Shown here in pieces: positions 39,410 through 51,382 of a DNA stretch of 64,000 nucleotides. Source of the DNA: Aaosphaeria pasadenensis (Eukaryota; Ascomycota; Dothideomycetes; Pleosporales); contig JAKLMB010000015.1 in the NCBI GenBank assembly GCA_022813625.1, forward strand, positions 1-64,000, read 5' to 3'. The translations under genes and the position numbers were made by a program. How positions within the stretch are numbered: position 1 is the stretch's first letter; every line of letters starts with the position of its first letter. The notes below the pieces were generated by a model. It searched no databases. It had not been told where the DNA came from and was given only the letters and a program-made list of their open reading frames with translations.

Positions 39410-41685
39410 ATGGCCGTGCTGTCGAAGCCTTCGACATTCCGCCCCTCCAGCCAGTCCGTGAAAGCCATACTGAACGACCTCACGTCGCGCTACCTCCAGC
39501 ACCGCACGCGCATCTCGCGCGCCGTCTATCTCACGCTCTTCGTCGCCCTCATCAACCGCATCCGCAACGCGATCGCCGAGCAGAAGGCCGCCTCGCAGCG
39601 ACAGGCCGAACTGCGGTCGAAGAACGTGGGGACGGGTTCGACGGAGGGCGAGGCAACGTCGCGCAAGAAGGTCGAGCTGAATCACGAGTTCTTCAAGAAC
39701 CTGCTGAGGCTGCTGAAGATTGTCATACCGGGATGGCGGAGCAAGGAGTTTAGGCTGTTGATCAGCCACAGCATCTTCCTGGTGCTGAGGACGATGATCA
39801 GCTTGTATGTTGCCGAGCTGGATGGAAAGCTCGTCAGCAATCTTGTGAGGGGAAAGGGCCGGGACTTCTTGACGGGATTGGTGTGGTGGATGGCGGTCGC
39901 TGTACCGGCGACGTTCACCAACTCAATGGTAGGGATTGAAAATGGTGAAGACGGAAGTATGCTAACGAGATGCAGCTGTCGTACCACCAGTGCAAATTGT
40001 CACTGCAGTACCGGACGCGCCTGACGCACTACATCCACAGCAGATATCTCTCCCACATGACCTTCTACACCCTCTCAGCGCTCGATGATCGGATCAAGAA
40101 TGCGGACCAGCTCATCACGGTCGACGTCGCCAAGTTCTCGAACAGCTTGGCCGAGCTATATTCGAACATTGCGAAGCCGGTGCTCGACATGGTCATCTAC
40201 AACTACTCATTGTCGCGGAATGTCGGAGGCGAGGGCCTGTTCTTCATGAGTCTGCTCGTTCAGCTGTCGGCGAACGTTATGAGGGTGCTGACGCCGCCCT
40301 TCGGAAGATACGTCGCGGACGAGGCGAGATTGGAGGGAGAATTCAGATTCCAGCATTCGAGGTTGATCGACTACAGCGAGGAAGTGGCGCTGTATCACGG
40401 TCACGAGGCAGAGAAGGACACACTGGACAAGGGTTATTTCACGCTCATCAAACACGTTAATCGAATCCTGAGGCGGAGATTCTACCATGGAGTCATGGAG
40501 GACTTTGTCATCAAGTACTTCTGGGGCGCATTGGGGCTTTTGCTCTGCAGTGTGCCGGTGTTCTTCAAAGTCCCCGGCGTCGAAGGCAAGAGTATGGGAG
40601 ACAGGACTGAAAGTGAGTTTGCTTGTGATGACAATGATTCGAAGCTAACGGCCATCCCAGGCTTCGTGACTAACCGCCGAATGCTCCTCATGTCTTCTGA
40701 CGCTTTTGGACGTGTCATGTTTTCATACAAGGAGATTACCGAACTCGCGGGTTATACATCTCGCGTCTCTACCCTGCTAGATGTGATTGACGACATTCAA
40801 GCAGGCCACTTCGAGAAGAAGCTCGTATCATCTGCCGACACAGAAGAAAATGCGGCCGTGCTGCGCGGTCGCGGCGAGGTCACCGAGGGCCCCGACATCG
40901 AATTCCGCGACGTACCCATTGTATCTCCAAACGGAGACGTGCTCGTCCGAAAGTTGAGCTTCACGGTCAAGCCGGGAGATCACCTGCTCATTGTCGGGCC
41001 TAACGGATGCGGCAAGTCGAGTCTCTTCCGAATCCTAGGCGGACTCTGGCCAGTGTACGGTGGCAATGTTCGAAAGCCTCCATTCGAGGACATCTTCTAC
41101 ATCCCCCAGAGACCGTACCTCTCCCGGGGCTCACTTCGTCAACAGATCATCTATCCTGACTCATTAAGGGAGATGCGCGATAAGGGTATCACGGACTCTG
41201 ATTTGTACAACATTCTATCAATCGTCGAAATCGAATCCATCGTCGACCGGCCAGGCGGCTGGGATGCCGAGCAGGAATGGACCGACGTACTCTCGGGAGG
41301 TCTCCAACAGAGAGTCGCAATGGCAAGGCTATTCTATCACGCACCAAAGTACGCAATATTGGATGAGTGTACGTCGAGTGTGACATTAGAGATCGAGCGC
41401 GTCATGTACGACGAGGCAAAGCGACTGGGAATTACGCTCATGACTGTATCCCATCGCAGGTCGCTCTGGAAGTATCACAGCAAGATTCTGCAGTTCGATG
41501 GGCAGGGTGGATTTGTCTTCACCAAGCTAGACGCCGAAAGAAGATTAGAGCTGGAAGAGTAAGTTGCTTCATATCCCTTGACACGATGTGTACTGATTGA
41601 ATACAGTGAGAGGGAAGAACTCGAGCTGCAGCTCAGAGCTGTACCAGACATCGAAGAGCGCATCGCCGAATTGACGAGCTCTTGA
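39410..41685 (+). CDS. peroxisomal ABC half transporter (ABCD/PXA type)
   Basis: Four exons (39410-39928, 39976-40612, 40661-41558, 41607-41685) encode 710 residues. The N-terminal transmembrane domain has the ABCD-type sequence (FLVLRTMISLYVAELDGKLV, then SRYLSHMTFYTLSALDDRIKNADQ). The nucleotide-binding domain has Walker A IVGPNGCGKSSL, signature LSGGLQQRVAMARL, Walker B YAILDECTSSV and a late His in VSHRRSLWKYH. Half transporters of this class dimerise in the peroxisome membrane and bring in very-long-chain acyl-CoA for beta-oxidation. The last small exon adds a charged coiled tail. Housekeeping gene, likely expressed constitutively. Confidence 0.94.
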
Positions 41686-42394
41686 GCGTCAGGACTGTAG
41701 CAGCTTATTTCACCCATCTACCGAATACACATGTATCAGTATTTGTTCCATCATACGATATACGGACTACGAATCAGTAATTTTTTCTATAGCTGCTTGC
41801 TTGGTAGATTAGATGATTCGGAAATTTAGCAAGAGGAAAGCCTGAGGTGGATGCATTTAGAAATGTCACTAGATGCTACCGTACTTTTCAAAATTTCTGA
41901 TATCAATTGACCATATAATTTCCTTGTAACAATTTGCATTATTTCAAGAGCTGCCCTTGATATTCAACGCTCGGACCACGCGTTCACTCGTGAGCTTGGC
42001 GAGGCGACAACACTGCGCGTCAACTCCGACCTCATCTCGAATGTTTTCCTCCCCTTTACACGCATTACACAACTTCAGCGCCTTCCACGCTGTCGATGCG
42101 AACAGTCACGAGGGGTCATCGTTCTGCGAGTAGCTTGCTGCTTCTTGTTATGTGTGCATTTCTTCGCAATATACCCAAGTTTCCTTTTGTTTTTGTTGGA
42201 GCTTGACCCCCGCTATTTCTCCTGCCATACCCGTGGATTTACCTACAGCTAGGTATAGCTCTCTCAAGGACTCACAGCACCGTTCAGTGCTACGGGTGCT
42301 TCGCAATATCACGGCATCTGCATAGCTTGCAATCGCTGTCACCGAGTGAACCCCCTCGAGCGATCGTTCCAAAAAGCACCGCCATCACACTCCA
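41686..42394. other. intergenic region
   Basis: 709 bp between the ABC transporter stop and the dynactin start, both plus strand. No feature recognised beyond the expected promoter of the dynactin gene. Confidence 0.4.
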
Positions 42395-45300
42395 ATGGCG
42401 GAATACAAAGTTGGACAGACGGTAGAGACAACCGATGGCCGTAGGGCTATCATTCGGTATTCTGGGGAGATACATGTAGCGGAAGGACATTTCTTGGGAA
42501 TCGAGCTTCCTACAGCTACTGGAAAGAACGATGGATCTGTCAAGGGGGAAAGATATTTCCAATGTCCACCAGGGCATGGATTGTTTGTTCGACCCGCTGG
42601 TATTGACAGGATCATCTCACAGCCTGCTCCTAAACCAATGCCTAGGCCACCCTCTAGAACTCCATCGTCACCTATAAAGCCACCATCGCGAGCTCCGTCG
42701 TCACCTATAAAGCCTCCTCCCCGGACCGCTGCGTCTCCCGCACCGCCGAAACCTCCTTCCAGAACCGCCGCATCTCCTGCTCCCAGACCGACGTCCAGAC
42801 CCTCGTCGGTGATAGCTTCGAAGGCCGCCACACCCGCCAGTAGGACGGCCACAACAAAACCTTCTCGCACCTCGAGTATAGGTGCCGCAACACCCAAGGT
42901 GTCCTCGCGAACTTCAATGGGCCCGCCGTCAAACCGTCTTTCCGTCACTTCGCCCCCTGCGACTTCGTCCACCCGACCTTTGGCTCGCAAGTCCAGTATA
43001 TCGTCCGTTTCCACCGCGTCGGCAGCTAACCGATTGTCTCGACCCTCAATTGGCGCAGCAAGGACCGTCTCTACGTCGTCGACTGCATCCCCATCGAGCA
43101 AGACCTCGCGAGACCCCGCCGTGGACAATCTAGAAACAAAGATTAAGCATTTAGAGAAACAGCGTGCAGAAGACAGGGAGAAATTGAAGCTATTAGACCA
43201 AACCAAGGCGGAGAAGGATAAATTCGAGACAATCATACAAAAGCTACAAGGAAAATGTCAAACCTTTCACCAGGAGAACACCGAGCTGAAGGCAAAGGCT
43301 AAGGAGACGGCAAGCGAACTGGACCGCCTTCAGAACAGCGAGGCCGAGGCAGAGTCAATATTGGAGCTGGCGACGCTGGATCGGGAGATGGCAGAAGAGC
43401 GTGCCGAGCAGGCAGAGGCCGACCTGGAAAGTTTGAGAAAACGCTTAGAAGAGCAAGAGCTGGAGATTGAGATTCTCAATTCGGAGCGGGAATTGTTGAC
43501 CGAGAACATGTCGGACGAGGCGAAGGAGGCTGCTGGCTACTACCATCTCCAGAACGAGCGCGACCGACTCCGCGATGCTCTGCTGATGTTGAAAGATCTG
43601 ACCGAGGGCACCGAAATGGAGTTGAGGGCACGGATCAAGGAACTGGAAGACGACCAGTCCCAGGCCGAGCAGATCCTCACCGAGCGAGACGAGTTCAAGG
43701 AAGACCTCGCCCAGAAGGACTCCATCATCGAGAATCTACGCCAACAGCTCGATGCTGCCAACGAATGCGAGGAAATGATCGAAGAACTCTCGGCCCAGAA
43801 CCATGACTTCAAGCAGCAACTCGCAGACAAGGATATGGTTATCGAGGATCTGGAGAGCCTGAAGGAGCTCAACGACGAGTTGGAGGCTCACCATTTAGAG
43901 CAAGCCCAAGAGCTGCGCGCCGAGGTCGAGACAAAGGACACCGAGCTGGCCGAACAAGCTCAAAAGATCATCCAGCAGGATGCAAGCATCGCGGACCAAG
44001 AAGTCCTGATCACCAAATTCCGAGACCTCGTCGTGGATCTGCAGTCGAAGATGTCCAACGTCGAGTCTTCCAAGATGATGAGCGACGAGCAGGCCAAGGA
44101 CGTCACGAACCGATTCGACGAGATCATGGAGATGAACAGACAGCTGCGCACGGCCAATCTCGAATCCATCGGCAAGGATATTAAATCGAATCTCAAGCAA
44201 TTGGAAGCCGAGGAAGCCAGCGAGGAGCTTGCCATTGTTCGACACTACCTCGTCGACAGCCAGGACACGTACCAGAACGATTCACTAGGCGCCTACTTCA
44301 GAGCGAAACGTATCGCGTACAAAGCGCGCATGCTTTCCAAGTTCATGAAAGACTACGACGTCAAGTACTTCGACACCGTCGCCCGCAACGACCCCATCAC
44401 AAACCTGCAGCGTGTCCTCACGATGCACCAGCTCGACGTCCTCGAGTTCAAGGCAGAACAATTCTGGGCAGCCATCAAATCCGCTACGTTGGAACAGTTC
44501 ATGGCATTCGGGCCCGCACACCGCGAGCTGGACACGATCGAGAAGATCATAGATCGCTTCCTGGATCTGTTCAGCAAGGACGAAGCCAAGTATGACGAAA
44601 TCTCCGACTCCATCCGCCGTTCTAACCACATCCTGACCGGCATCTCGCTGGACTACCAGGAGACGCTCGAGACCCGGCCGGATAACGAGTTGATCTACCG
44701 CATCTCGAGCATGCGGGCTCACTTCGATCTCATCAAGAACTCATTCGAGGCCATCGTCGTGCTAGTCAAGAAGATGCAAAGTGCGGACGATGAACAGAAT
44801 GACGGCGTGGACGACTTCCTCGTCACCATGAGCCACACCGCGAAGATCTCCTCGGAAGGATTCTTCGCGGCCCTCAAGACAGCCCGAACGTTGGAGAACC
44901 GCCGCAACGACGGGCTCTATCCCAAGTTCTCCGAGGGATCGGACGAGGTGATTGAGCAAGAAGAGTTCCTGAAGCGCACGGCCCAGTCGTCTCTAGCATT
45001 CGCCAGGGACTTGATCCAGGGCATCACACCCGAGGAGGAATTGGAAGAGTCCCTGGGGAGCGAACTCCGCTCGCTGCTACGGACCCTAAAGAGCAAGCAC
45101 TTCCCCGAAGACGAAATCCTGCGCCTCGACAGCATCCAGTCCATGTTGAAGTCGTGGACCGAGCACGCCTCCGTGTTGATGAACAATGTCGAGATCGAGA
45201 TCGCCCCCGCGCCATGGATCGTCAAGGCCGAGAATATCAAGCTTGCCAAGGAGCGCACCGTGGAGACGGAGCGGAAGTTCCGAGACCTCACCGACGAACA

Positions 45301-46096
45301 CCAGTCGACGTTGTTGCAATTCCGCGAGCGCGAGCAGGAGATTGAGACGAAGGAGTTGGAGATTGAACATCTAAAGGCCAAGCATCGGGAGGCGACATCA
45401 AAGGTCGCAGACTTTAATCTACTCCAAGTCGAGCTCAATGCTGCGCGCGAAGATAGGGACCGCCTCGAAGTCGCCGCCAAGCAGCAACGCGCTACCATCG
45501 AACGTTTAGAGGACAAGCTTGTCGCCATGGAACATCTGGAGCCCGTGGAGCGTGCCGATCCATCTGCTGGATCTGTGGCCGATCACGACGTTCCGATCAC
45601 GCGAGCGCAAGCCTCAACAGCCTTCGTCCCTCTCGTACAGGCCCTTCAAGAAGAAAACCAATGGCTGCGTCGTAGGGAACATAATAAAAGAATGGACGAG
45701 AGTCTGAAGATCTTGTCCGTGATGAATCTTGATCGTCAAGCTTCACAAGTACAGAAACAGTCGAGAAAGGCTCAAGATCTGGCAGACGAGATGCTCGCCA
45801 TGGCGTTGTATCTCGGGGAGCCTTCAGAGCCCAATTCCATCGAAGGGACTGAAGGAACAGCCGAAAAATCTGCACATACAGAATCGGAAGAACCGAAACC
45901 CCCGAGGAAGCGCACACCAGGTCCGATTCTCCTTGCACCCCTTTCCACGAGCCTCAAATGGGCGCCCATGTCATCCAATCCCATGTACATCTACGAAGAC
46001 TTGGAAGATATCAGCTTCATCGATCTGTCGCCTGTGGAGGAAGAGTTCAGCGAGGCTGTTCTCGATAGCCATCTCAACCGCATCATGTCACTTTGA
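42395..46096 (+). CDS. NIP100: dynactin p150Glued-like subunit
   Basis: Single exon, 1233 residues. The N-terminal CAP-Gly domain (1-75) has GHFLGIELPTATGKNDGSVKG followed by HGLFVRP, the tubulin/EB1-binding groove. A basic Ser/Pro/Thr-rich segment (80-240) probably adds microtubule contact. Long coiled coils (~245-600), the central dynactin domain (~600-900, with YKARMLSKFMKDYDVKY) and a second coiled coil (~950-1090) follow. This is the order in p150Glued, NIP100 and Neurospora ro-3. The protein links dynein to cargo and microtubules for nuclear and vesicle transport. The C-terminal acidic tail contains YEDLEDISFIDLSP. A long antisense open frame over the Ser/Pro-rich part is a composition shadow. 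Confidence 0.95.
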   Translation: MAEYKVGQTVETTDGRRAIIRYSGEIHVAEGHFLGIELPTATGKNDGSVKGERYFQCPPGHGLFVRPAGIDRIISQPAPKPMPRPPSRTPSSPIKPPSRAPSSPIKPPPRTAASPAPPKPPSRTAASPAPRPTSRPSSVIASKAATPASRTATTKPSRTSSIGAATPKVSSRTSMGPPSNRLSVTSPPATSSTRPLARKSSISSVSTASAANRLSRPSIGAARTVSTSSTASPSSKTSRDPAVDNLETKIKHLEKQRAEDREKLKLLDQTKAEKDKFETIIQKLQGKCQTFHQENTELKAKAKETASELDRLQNSEAEAESILELATLDREMAEERAEQAEADLESLRKRLEEQELEIEILNSERELLTENMSDEAKEAAGYYHLQNERDRLRDALLMLKDLTEGTEMELRARIKELEDDQSQAEQILTERDEFKEDLAQKDSIIENLRQQLDAANECEEMIEELSAQNHDFKQQLADKDMVIEDLESLKELNDELEAHHLEQAQELRAEVETKDTELAEQAQKIIQQDASIADQEVLITKFRDLVVDLQSKMSNVESSKMMSDEQAKDVTNRFDEIMEMNRQLRTANLESIGKDIKSNLKQLEAEEASEELAIVRHYLVDSQDTYQNDSLGAYFRAKRIAYKARMLSKFMKDYDVKYFDTVARNDPITNLQRVLTMHQLDVLEFKAEQFWAAIKSATLEQFMAFGPAHRELDTIEKIIDRFLDLFSKDEAKYDEISDSIRRSNHILTGISLDYQETLETRPDNELIYRISSMRAHFDLIKNSFEAIVVLVKKMQSADDEQNDGVDDFLVTMSHTAKISSEGFFAALKTARTLENRRNDGLYPKFSEGSDEVIEQEEFLKRTAQSSLAFARDLIQGITPEEELEESLGSELRSLLRTLKSKHFPEDEILRLDSIQSMLKSWTEHASVLMNNVEIEIAPAPWIVKAENIKLAKERTVETERKFRDLTDEHQSTLLQFREREQEIETKELEIEHLKAKHREATSKVADFNLLQVELNAAREDRDRLEVAAKQQRATIERLEDKLVAMEHLEPVERADPSAGSVADHDVPITRAQASTAFVPLVQALQEENQWLRRREHNKRMDESLKILSVMNLDRQASQVQKQSRKAQDLADEMLAMALYLGEPSEPNSIEGTEGTAEKSAHTESEEPKPPRKRTPGPILLAPLSTSLKWAPMSSNPMYIYEDLEDISFIDLSPVEEEFSEAVLDSHLNRIMSL

Positions 46097-46208
46097 AATC
46101 TGATCACACAGCAGAAAGGGCGAGTCCGCCCCTTATTTAGACTTTGATTCTGGCTCATACTAGCACTATACCCCGGTCGTGGACTCAAATAGATAATTCA
46201 TCCAGTCT

Positions 46209-46493
46209 TCATGCTTTGGATTTGCTCAGTCTCCCTCTTTTTGAGGTCACCCTCCATGTGACTCTCTCCACCATCTTCTTCAACGCGTGAAAGTGATGTT
46301 CCTCTGTGTGATTCTGCAGCGGCCGACTGTGATTTGCCCAAGGCAATAGTGGACGTTTTCCATAGACCCGGACCGCCTCGTTTCGCACCGACGGCATGCG
46401 TGAACTCGACCTCGTGACATGATGGCCAGACGCAGGCTCAGGGGCGAAGTGGATGTGCTGCGGTGCGATTGGGTTGTTAGTGGTGGGTAGCAT
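46209..46493 (-). CDS. small hypothetical protein, 94 residues
   Basis: A single open frame with its own ATG (46493), rich in His, Arg and Ser (VRVYGKRPLLPWANHSRP). It lies just downstream of and convergent with dynactin. No family recognised and no targeting signal. It could be a genuine short gene or chance; kept because nothing overlaps it. Confidence 0.3.
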   Translation of the reverse strand: MLPTTNNPIAPQHIHFAPEPASGHHVTRSSSRMPSVRNEAVRVYGKRPLLPWANHSRPLQNHTEEHHFHALKKMVERVTWRVTSKRGRLSKSKA

Positions 46494-47260
46494 TGTGAAT
46501 ATCTTGAAGGTGATGAAACGGTAGGTTGATGTTTCAGGAGCATGGTTGGCTGTTGAGTCTTTAAGTACCGGAACCTAGTCGTGTGGCGCTTCTGGCGTAT
46601 ATTTATGACGGCTCGTCACGTGCGGCTGCCTGATTTGAATGAGTTCATGACTCCGCCCGCAATTTCCAAGTAGATTCGGAACATCAATTTTCCTGTGCAA
46701 AGTTCAGCATTGATATCATACGTCCAATCACTAAAGCCAAAAAAGGATCCCAAATCTGAGAAATGGCCGAGTGCATATGTGATCAATCTCTGTTCATGCC
46801 TATTTTGAGGAGAGAAATCGGGGAACCGCAAAACCTGTATCATTCTTGAATTCAAAACCCGCGACAAGGCTCTTCCGCTGATATCCATTCCCTAAGGCAA
46901 GGGTACAATCGTTACTTCCTATAACGTACTATCATAAGTCTCCCAAATGGATGTCCCCCGAATGGAAATGCTTGCATCCGGTGTCTGATACATCGTATGA
47001 GCTAGAGGCTTGTTCGGCAGAGCCTATTGGTATGGAATGGCACAACTGGCTAATCTTAGGTACCTAAGTTACTGATTTAGTAGCCCAAAGTTGACATCTG
47101 CACTAGCAGGGGGGTAAGCAAGTGGATCCGGCGATCTGCTAATTAATCGTTTCCAGGCCTATCTTTTCCACGAAACCCTGATTTGACTCTACTTCGACTC
47201 TTTCAGTCATATTTCTTGAGTTTCTTGAGAAAGAATTGTATACCTATATGACAGCAAAAA
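46494..47260. other. intergenic region
   Basis: 767 bp upstream of the bZIP gene. No supported gene; a short minus-strand open frame at 46616-46888 lacks any recognisable motif. Confidence 0.35.
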
Positions 47261-48203
47261 ATGTCGCCTTTTGATTATGACTCCGCAATGCCTCTGAGGC
47301 TGCCTGAAGCTTGGGATGAGACAGACGATTGGACCGAGGTTACAGATGCAAAAGAGCGGCGCAGGCGGCAAAATCGCCTGCATCAGAGAGCCCACCGTGC
47401 GTTCATTGGAAAAAAGGATCGAATTGTCCCTTCATCATATGCTAATCAGATCACAAGGACGGAAGAGGTACATCAAGGCATTGGCATCAATTCAGGCATC
47501 AGACGCGGTGGCAAATGATGCCAGTGCTACACTTCTCCCTATCTACAGGACGGACGACAGAACAAACCAGGCTCATGCATCAGTCCAGAACATGTCAATA
47601 TTCTACCTACTGCGGTGCCCGGGACTTCAAGCTCAGGCACGGGAATTCTTGAAGAAGGCTGCAGTCGATTGGATCATCAGCATGCCCATACCTAAAGATC
47701 TTCCCACCCTGAGCCGACTGAATGCTTTCAACGCGTTGGCTAGAAATGCCCAGATTTTGCACATCCCCGTTGAATGTCTGGAGAGCGACAAGGATGACTC
47801 TCCGCTTTTTCGGCTGGATTCCGATTCTCGAGAGCCTACCCTTGCGCTGCCCACCAGTCTTTCTCCTACAGCCCTCCAACAAACAATTAAGCACCATCCC
47901 TGGCTGGATTTGTTCCCCTTTCCAAAGCTCAGGGACAACATTCTTTTAGCCCTCCAAGGTGGTCAGCATGATGAGGAAGAAATGATTCACGAACTCGTTT
48001 GCGATTTCCTCAACCTCTCAGCTACCGGTAACGCCGTGTTGATAATTTGGGGAGATTGTTGGGATGAAAATGGGTGGGAATTCAGTTCAGAGTTCTTTGA
48101 TAGATGGAGGGATTTACTGGATGGCTGTAGTGATATTTTGCAAGTTACAAATGCTTGGAGAGCAAAGCGCGGGGCGCTTCCGCTTGATTATATTCTCAAT
48201 TAA
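47261..48203 (+). CDS. bZIP / DUF3425 transcription factor-like protein
   Basis: Two exons (47261-47396, 47458-48203; 61 bp intron, GTGCGT donor, GCTAATC branch) encode 293 residues. The basic region (31-48) is KERRRRQNRLHQRAHR, with the Asn-x3-Gln-Arg pattern of AP-1-like fungal bZIPs, continued by RKRYIKAL after the splice. The leucine zipper is not obvious, as is common in this family. The rest matches the DUF3425 type: FYLLRCPGLQAQAREFLKKAAVDWI, then HPWLDLFPFPKLRDN and IIWGDCWDENGWEFSSEF. Nuclear regulator of unknown targets. Confidence 0.88.
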
Positions 48204-48788
48204 CACACGTCTGGTCCTCCTCGACGATTGCAAAGACTGCTCTCCCGTTTTAAGACCATGTTGTACCAAGAATCTCCCACGAAACGTGACTGAACTGGAG
48301 ACTACTGCGTCTGAGGCCTTTGGTGGCAACCGGTCTTTATCGCTCACATGAAAACACGGACAAGTATAGATGGACGGAATTATCGGATTTTGGAAACAAG
48401 TTGTCTATTAAGAGATAATATTTCATCCCCTAGTTCTAGCCCTATACACTATGCTGTTCATGGTAATTAGTAGATCTAAGCTTAATTGTAAGCTAACAGG
48501 GGGATAAGCAGACCACACCACATCGAAATATCCCGTCCAGGCATCCCGGCATCTTTGCCGCAGTGGGTTAGTTGCCCCATTCTATAGTATTCATACCACT
48601 TTAGGATGTAGCTTGCCAAATGTAGGAACGGACAATGGACACAGCTTCAGTTATGGCCGGACAAAGGCCAGTCATTTGCCTGCTCAGTATGCCAATTGGA
48701 ATTGCATATATAGTAGAACATTTGCGCAAGCTTTTGATTTTTTCTATCCAGACTCATTCATTTACCATTTCTTATTGTCCACATCAAT
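48204..48788. other. intergenic region
   Basis: 585 bp between the bZIP and SDR genes, both plus strand; contains the SDR promoter. TATATAGTAGAAC near 48709 could serve as a TATA element about 80 bp before the ATG. Confidence 0.35.
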
Positions 48789-49700
48789 ATGTCGTTCCGG
48801 TCTTCTGATATTCCGGATCTCAGCGGCCAAGTCATCATTGTGACAGGAGCAAACGTTGGCCTTGGTCTTGAGACTGTAAAACAGCTGAGCACACACAATG
48901 CAGCCCGCATCTATGTCGCTTGCCGATCAAAAGATAAAGCCGTAGCTGCCATCGAATCAATTGATCGGGAGGTTCCAAACGCCAGCCCACTCGAGTTCCT
49001 GAATCTCGATCTTGCTTCATTCGACAGTATCAAAGCAGCAGCTGCCGAGTTTTGCGCCAAAGAGTCTCGTCTCGACATTCTCATCAATAATGCCGGCATC
49101 ATGATGGTCAACGAAGGCTTGACGAAAGAAGATTACGAGATTCAATTTGGGACGAATGTTATCGGAACAGCGCTTTTCACGCAACTCCTCTTGCCAAAGC
49201 TCCGAGACACTGCTAGAATCAACCCTCAGACCCGGGTTGTGATTCTCTGCTCTGCCGCGCATTCTCAGGCGCCATCGGATGTTTACCAGTTTGACAAGCT
49301 GAAGACGACTATGAAAGACAAGCATACAACAGCACGGTACACAACGTCAAAGCTGGCGGACACACACTACGCTAAAGCGCTGGCCGCAAGAGAGAAGACC
49401 GTCCGCATAATTCCCGTTCACCCCGGCATGGTGGCAACGAATCTTCACCACGCCTCTACAGGCACATTTCTTAAACCCTTTCTCAATGTCGCCGTCGGAT
49501 TCTTTGCAACGCCAGTAGAGAAGGGGGCGATCTCTCAGATATGGGCGGCGGTGAGCCCTGCAGCGCAGTCTGGGCAATATTATGGCCCCGTTGGGAAAGT
49601 AGAAAAGGGGTCTAAACTGGCGCAAGATGGTGTATTGCAGGAGAAGCTATTTCGATGGGTCCAAAATGAGCTCAAGGGTCACGTCGACGTCTTTGAATGA
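48789..49700 (+). CDS. short-chain dehydrogenase/reductase (retinol-dehydrogenase/WWOX-like)
   Basis: Single exon, 303 residues. Classical SDR: VTGANVGLG at 18-26 for the cofactor, NNAGIM at 100-105, Ser155, Tyr184 and Lys188 in RYTTSKLA, and PVHPGMVATN after the active site. Arg46 in ACRSKDKA suggests NADP(H). These fungal enzymes are usually ~300-340 residues and act on lipophilic alcohols or ketones. No membrane anchor is seen. Substrate unknown. Confidence 0.93.
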   Translation: MSFRSSDIPDLSGQVIIVTGANVGLGLETVKQLSTHNAARIYVACRSKDKAVAAIESIDREVPNASPLEFLNLDLASFDSIKAAAAEFCAKESRLDILINNAGIMMVNEGLTKEDYEIQFGTNVIGTALFTQLLLPKLRDTARINPQTRVVILCSAAHSQAPSDVYQFDKLKTTMKDKHTTARYTTSKLADTHYAKALAAREKTVRIIPVHPGMVATNLHHASTGTFLKPFLNVAVGFFATPVEKGAISQIWAAVSPAAQSGQYYGPVGKVEKGSKLAQDGVLQEKLFRWVQNELKGHVDVFE

Positions 49701-50074
49701 ACCTGGACGCCATTTAATGATATCTAAGATTTCTTTTAGCAAACGCATTACAGTTTAATTGTTGCGCAGAAATGAATTACTTGAAATTTGTTGAGTGGTG
49801 TGTAAACAAGTTACGGTAATGCAAGGGTAGAGAAAACAGATGTTCCTTCCAGTCTCATTACAGTAGCAAGACAGGTAGCTACGACTGGTGTGAGAATTGA
49901 TGGAAATCCAATACTAACATCTTGATTAAGTCCACGTTGTATACCCAAGCGGGATGTTTCTTCCCGACAACCTGACAGTGGCGCTGTCATCTGGTGTGCT
50001 CAGAGCTGAATCTCGAACCTGCACCACTCATTCTTGTTCGAAAGGATGGTGGACAACTAGCATGAGCAAGCTGT
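49701..50074. other. intergenic region
   Basis: 374 bp between convergent genes; nothing recognised. Confidence 0.3.
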
Positions 50075-51382
50075 TCACACTGCCTGCAGCTCAACGGTCG
50101 CGTAGAGATGCGGAGGCTTTGGGTTCTTGTTACCCTGTATCCAGTCGACAGCCATCCCCCAGAGATCCTCTAGGTCACCCTCCTTCAGAATAAGCTCGTA
50201 GGCTGTCTCATCAGGTGTGTCTCTGCTCGTCTTGAGCCATAGGGTTATCCTGTGTCGCTCTAAGTCCCCACCGCGATTCCGCCGTACTGCCCAGCGGTGA
50301 AAAGCTTGATAGAAGGCTTCTCCTGGGGCATTTGGGTCAAATGACATTTGAAGTAATGTTTGGTCCCACAAGCCAAGAACTTGGAGATGGCTACTCGAAG
50401 TTCCTTGGGCCGCAACAGGCGCAGTTCTGTGAACTTGTCCTTGGTCAGTTTGGCTGGCATGAGGAATCGGGGTGGACTGTGCAGCTGCTTGCATGCTTTG
50501 GGCTTCTCGGTAGCTCTGAACACGATCGTATGCTCTTTGAGGCAGTATATATGTATTTTGTTGAGGAGAGGGAGGAATGGTCAAGCCGAGTTCTTCTATT
50601 TCTCTGAGGCTGCCTCGCTGATAAGGTGCTTGCGGTGAGTGTGCTTCTTGGACTTCTAATTATGATGAATATAACGTTAGTCTTGTTGGGTGCAGGTTAG
50701 ACAGATCGAATCGAGACTGACCTGGTGGAAATTGACGCTCCGAGGACCCGTCAGCGGCCAGAATCACGTCACAATCAAACGTTTCTGCTGGGACAATGTA
50801 GAATGTATCCATATTTGTGTTGCACTCACCACGCCGGCGCCAGGTCAGATCTACGGCTCTAGATACCTTCTCCTGCCTATAACTGCCAGACGGGAGAGGC
50901 ACTGATACCAGCTCATCCACAGCATATGACTTAGCACCAAGGCTACGACCGTATGCCACTTTATTCTTAATCAGATTGTGTTTCACTGGCGAACTTCTGA
51001 ATATGACTGGCTGGTCCGTGCAATCGTCCTCGCATGATAGCAAGTAGATTCTGTCCGTGCCTGCAACCGCCAGACTCGATCCGCGAGACTTGACCGAGCC
51101 TGCGCTGTTGGGAGGGGTATGAAAACTGTTCCTGGCATCCGGGAAGTGCTGTCGGGCTGTTGTGTGCACTGGTGAAGAATCGGGATTGCGTGAACGGGCC
51201 TGTGGGGATATGGGATGCTGAGGCGCGGTGTCGATTCTTACGGGAGATGGATCATTTTGCCCTATGTACTGCTCGGTTGCGGTCCGGATTTCTTGATTCT
51301 GGAGGTAATCCACCAGAAGTTCAAGGGCCTTGGATTGATAATTGTCAACGAGCTTCTTTGCCAAGGTTACACGATCACTCAT
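50075..51382 (-). CDS. unknown protein with a retropepsin-like segment
   Basis: Two exons (51382-50722, 50655-50075; 66 bp intron with GTCAGT donor and CTAAC branch) encode 413 residues. The open frame extends upstream of 51382 without ATG. The middle part (VSVPLPSGSYRQEKV ... FYIVPAETFDCDVIL) resembles the C-terminal half of the retropepsin-like domains scattered through fungal genomes, but the DTG active site is not visible. The second exon is a Gln/Ser/Pro-rich linker followed by a helical tail (FYQAFHRWAVRRN). No transposon neighbours are recognisable. It could be a domesticated retroelement protein; uncertain. Confidence 0.6.

Noticed and set aside
42385..43236. 283-residue minus-strand open frame over the dynactin N-terminus
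   Set aside because: It mirrors the Ser/Pro/Arg-rich linker of p150Glued; it is valine/glycine/aspartate repeats in antisense without any domain.
50656..50675. A 20-nt intron at the end of the first retropepsin-like exon
   Set aside because: A 66 bp intron with a GTCAGT donor and a CTAAC branch joins the same acceptor in phase and is more credible.
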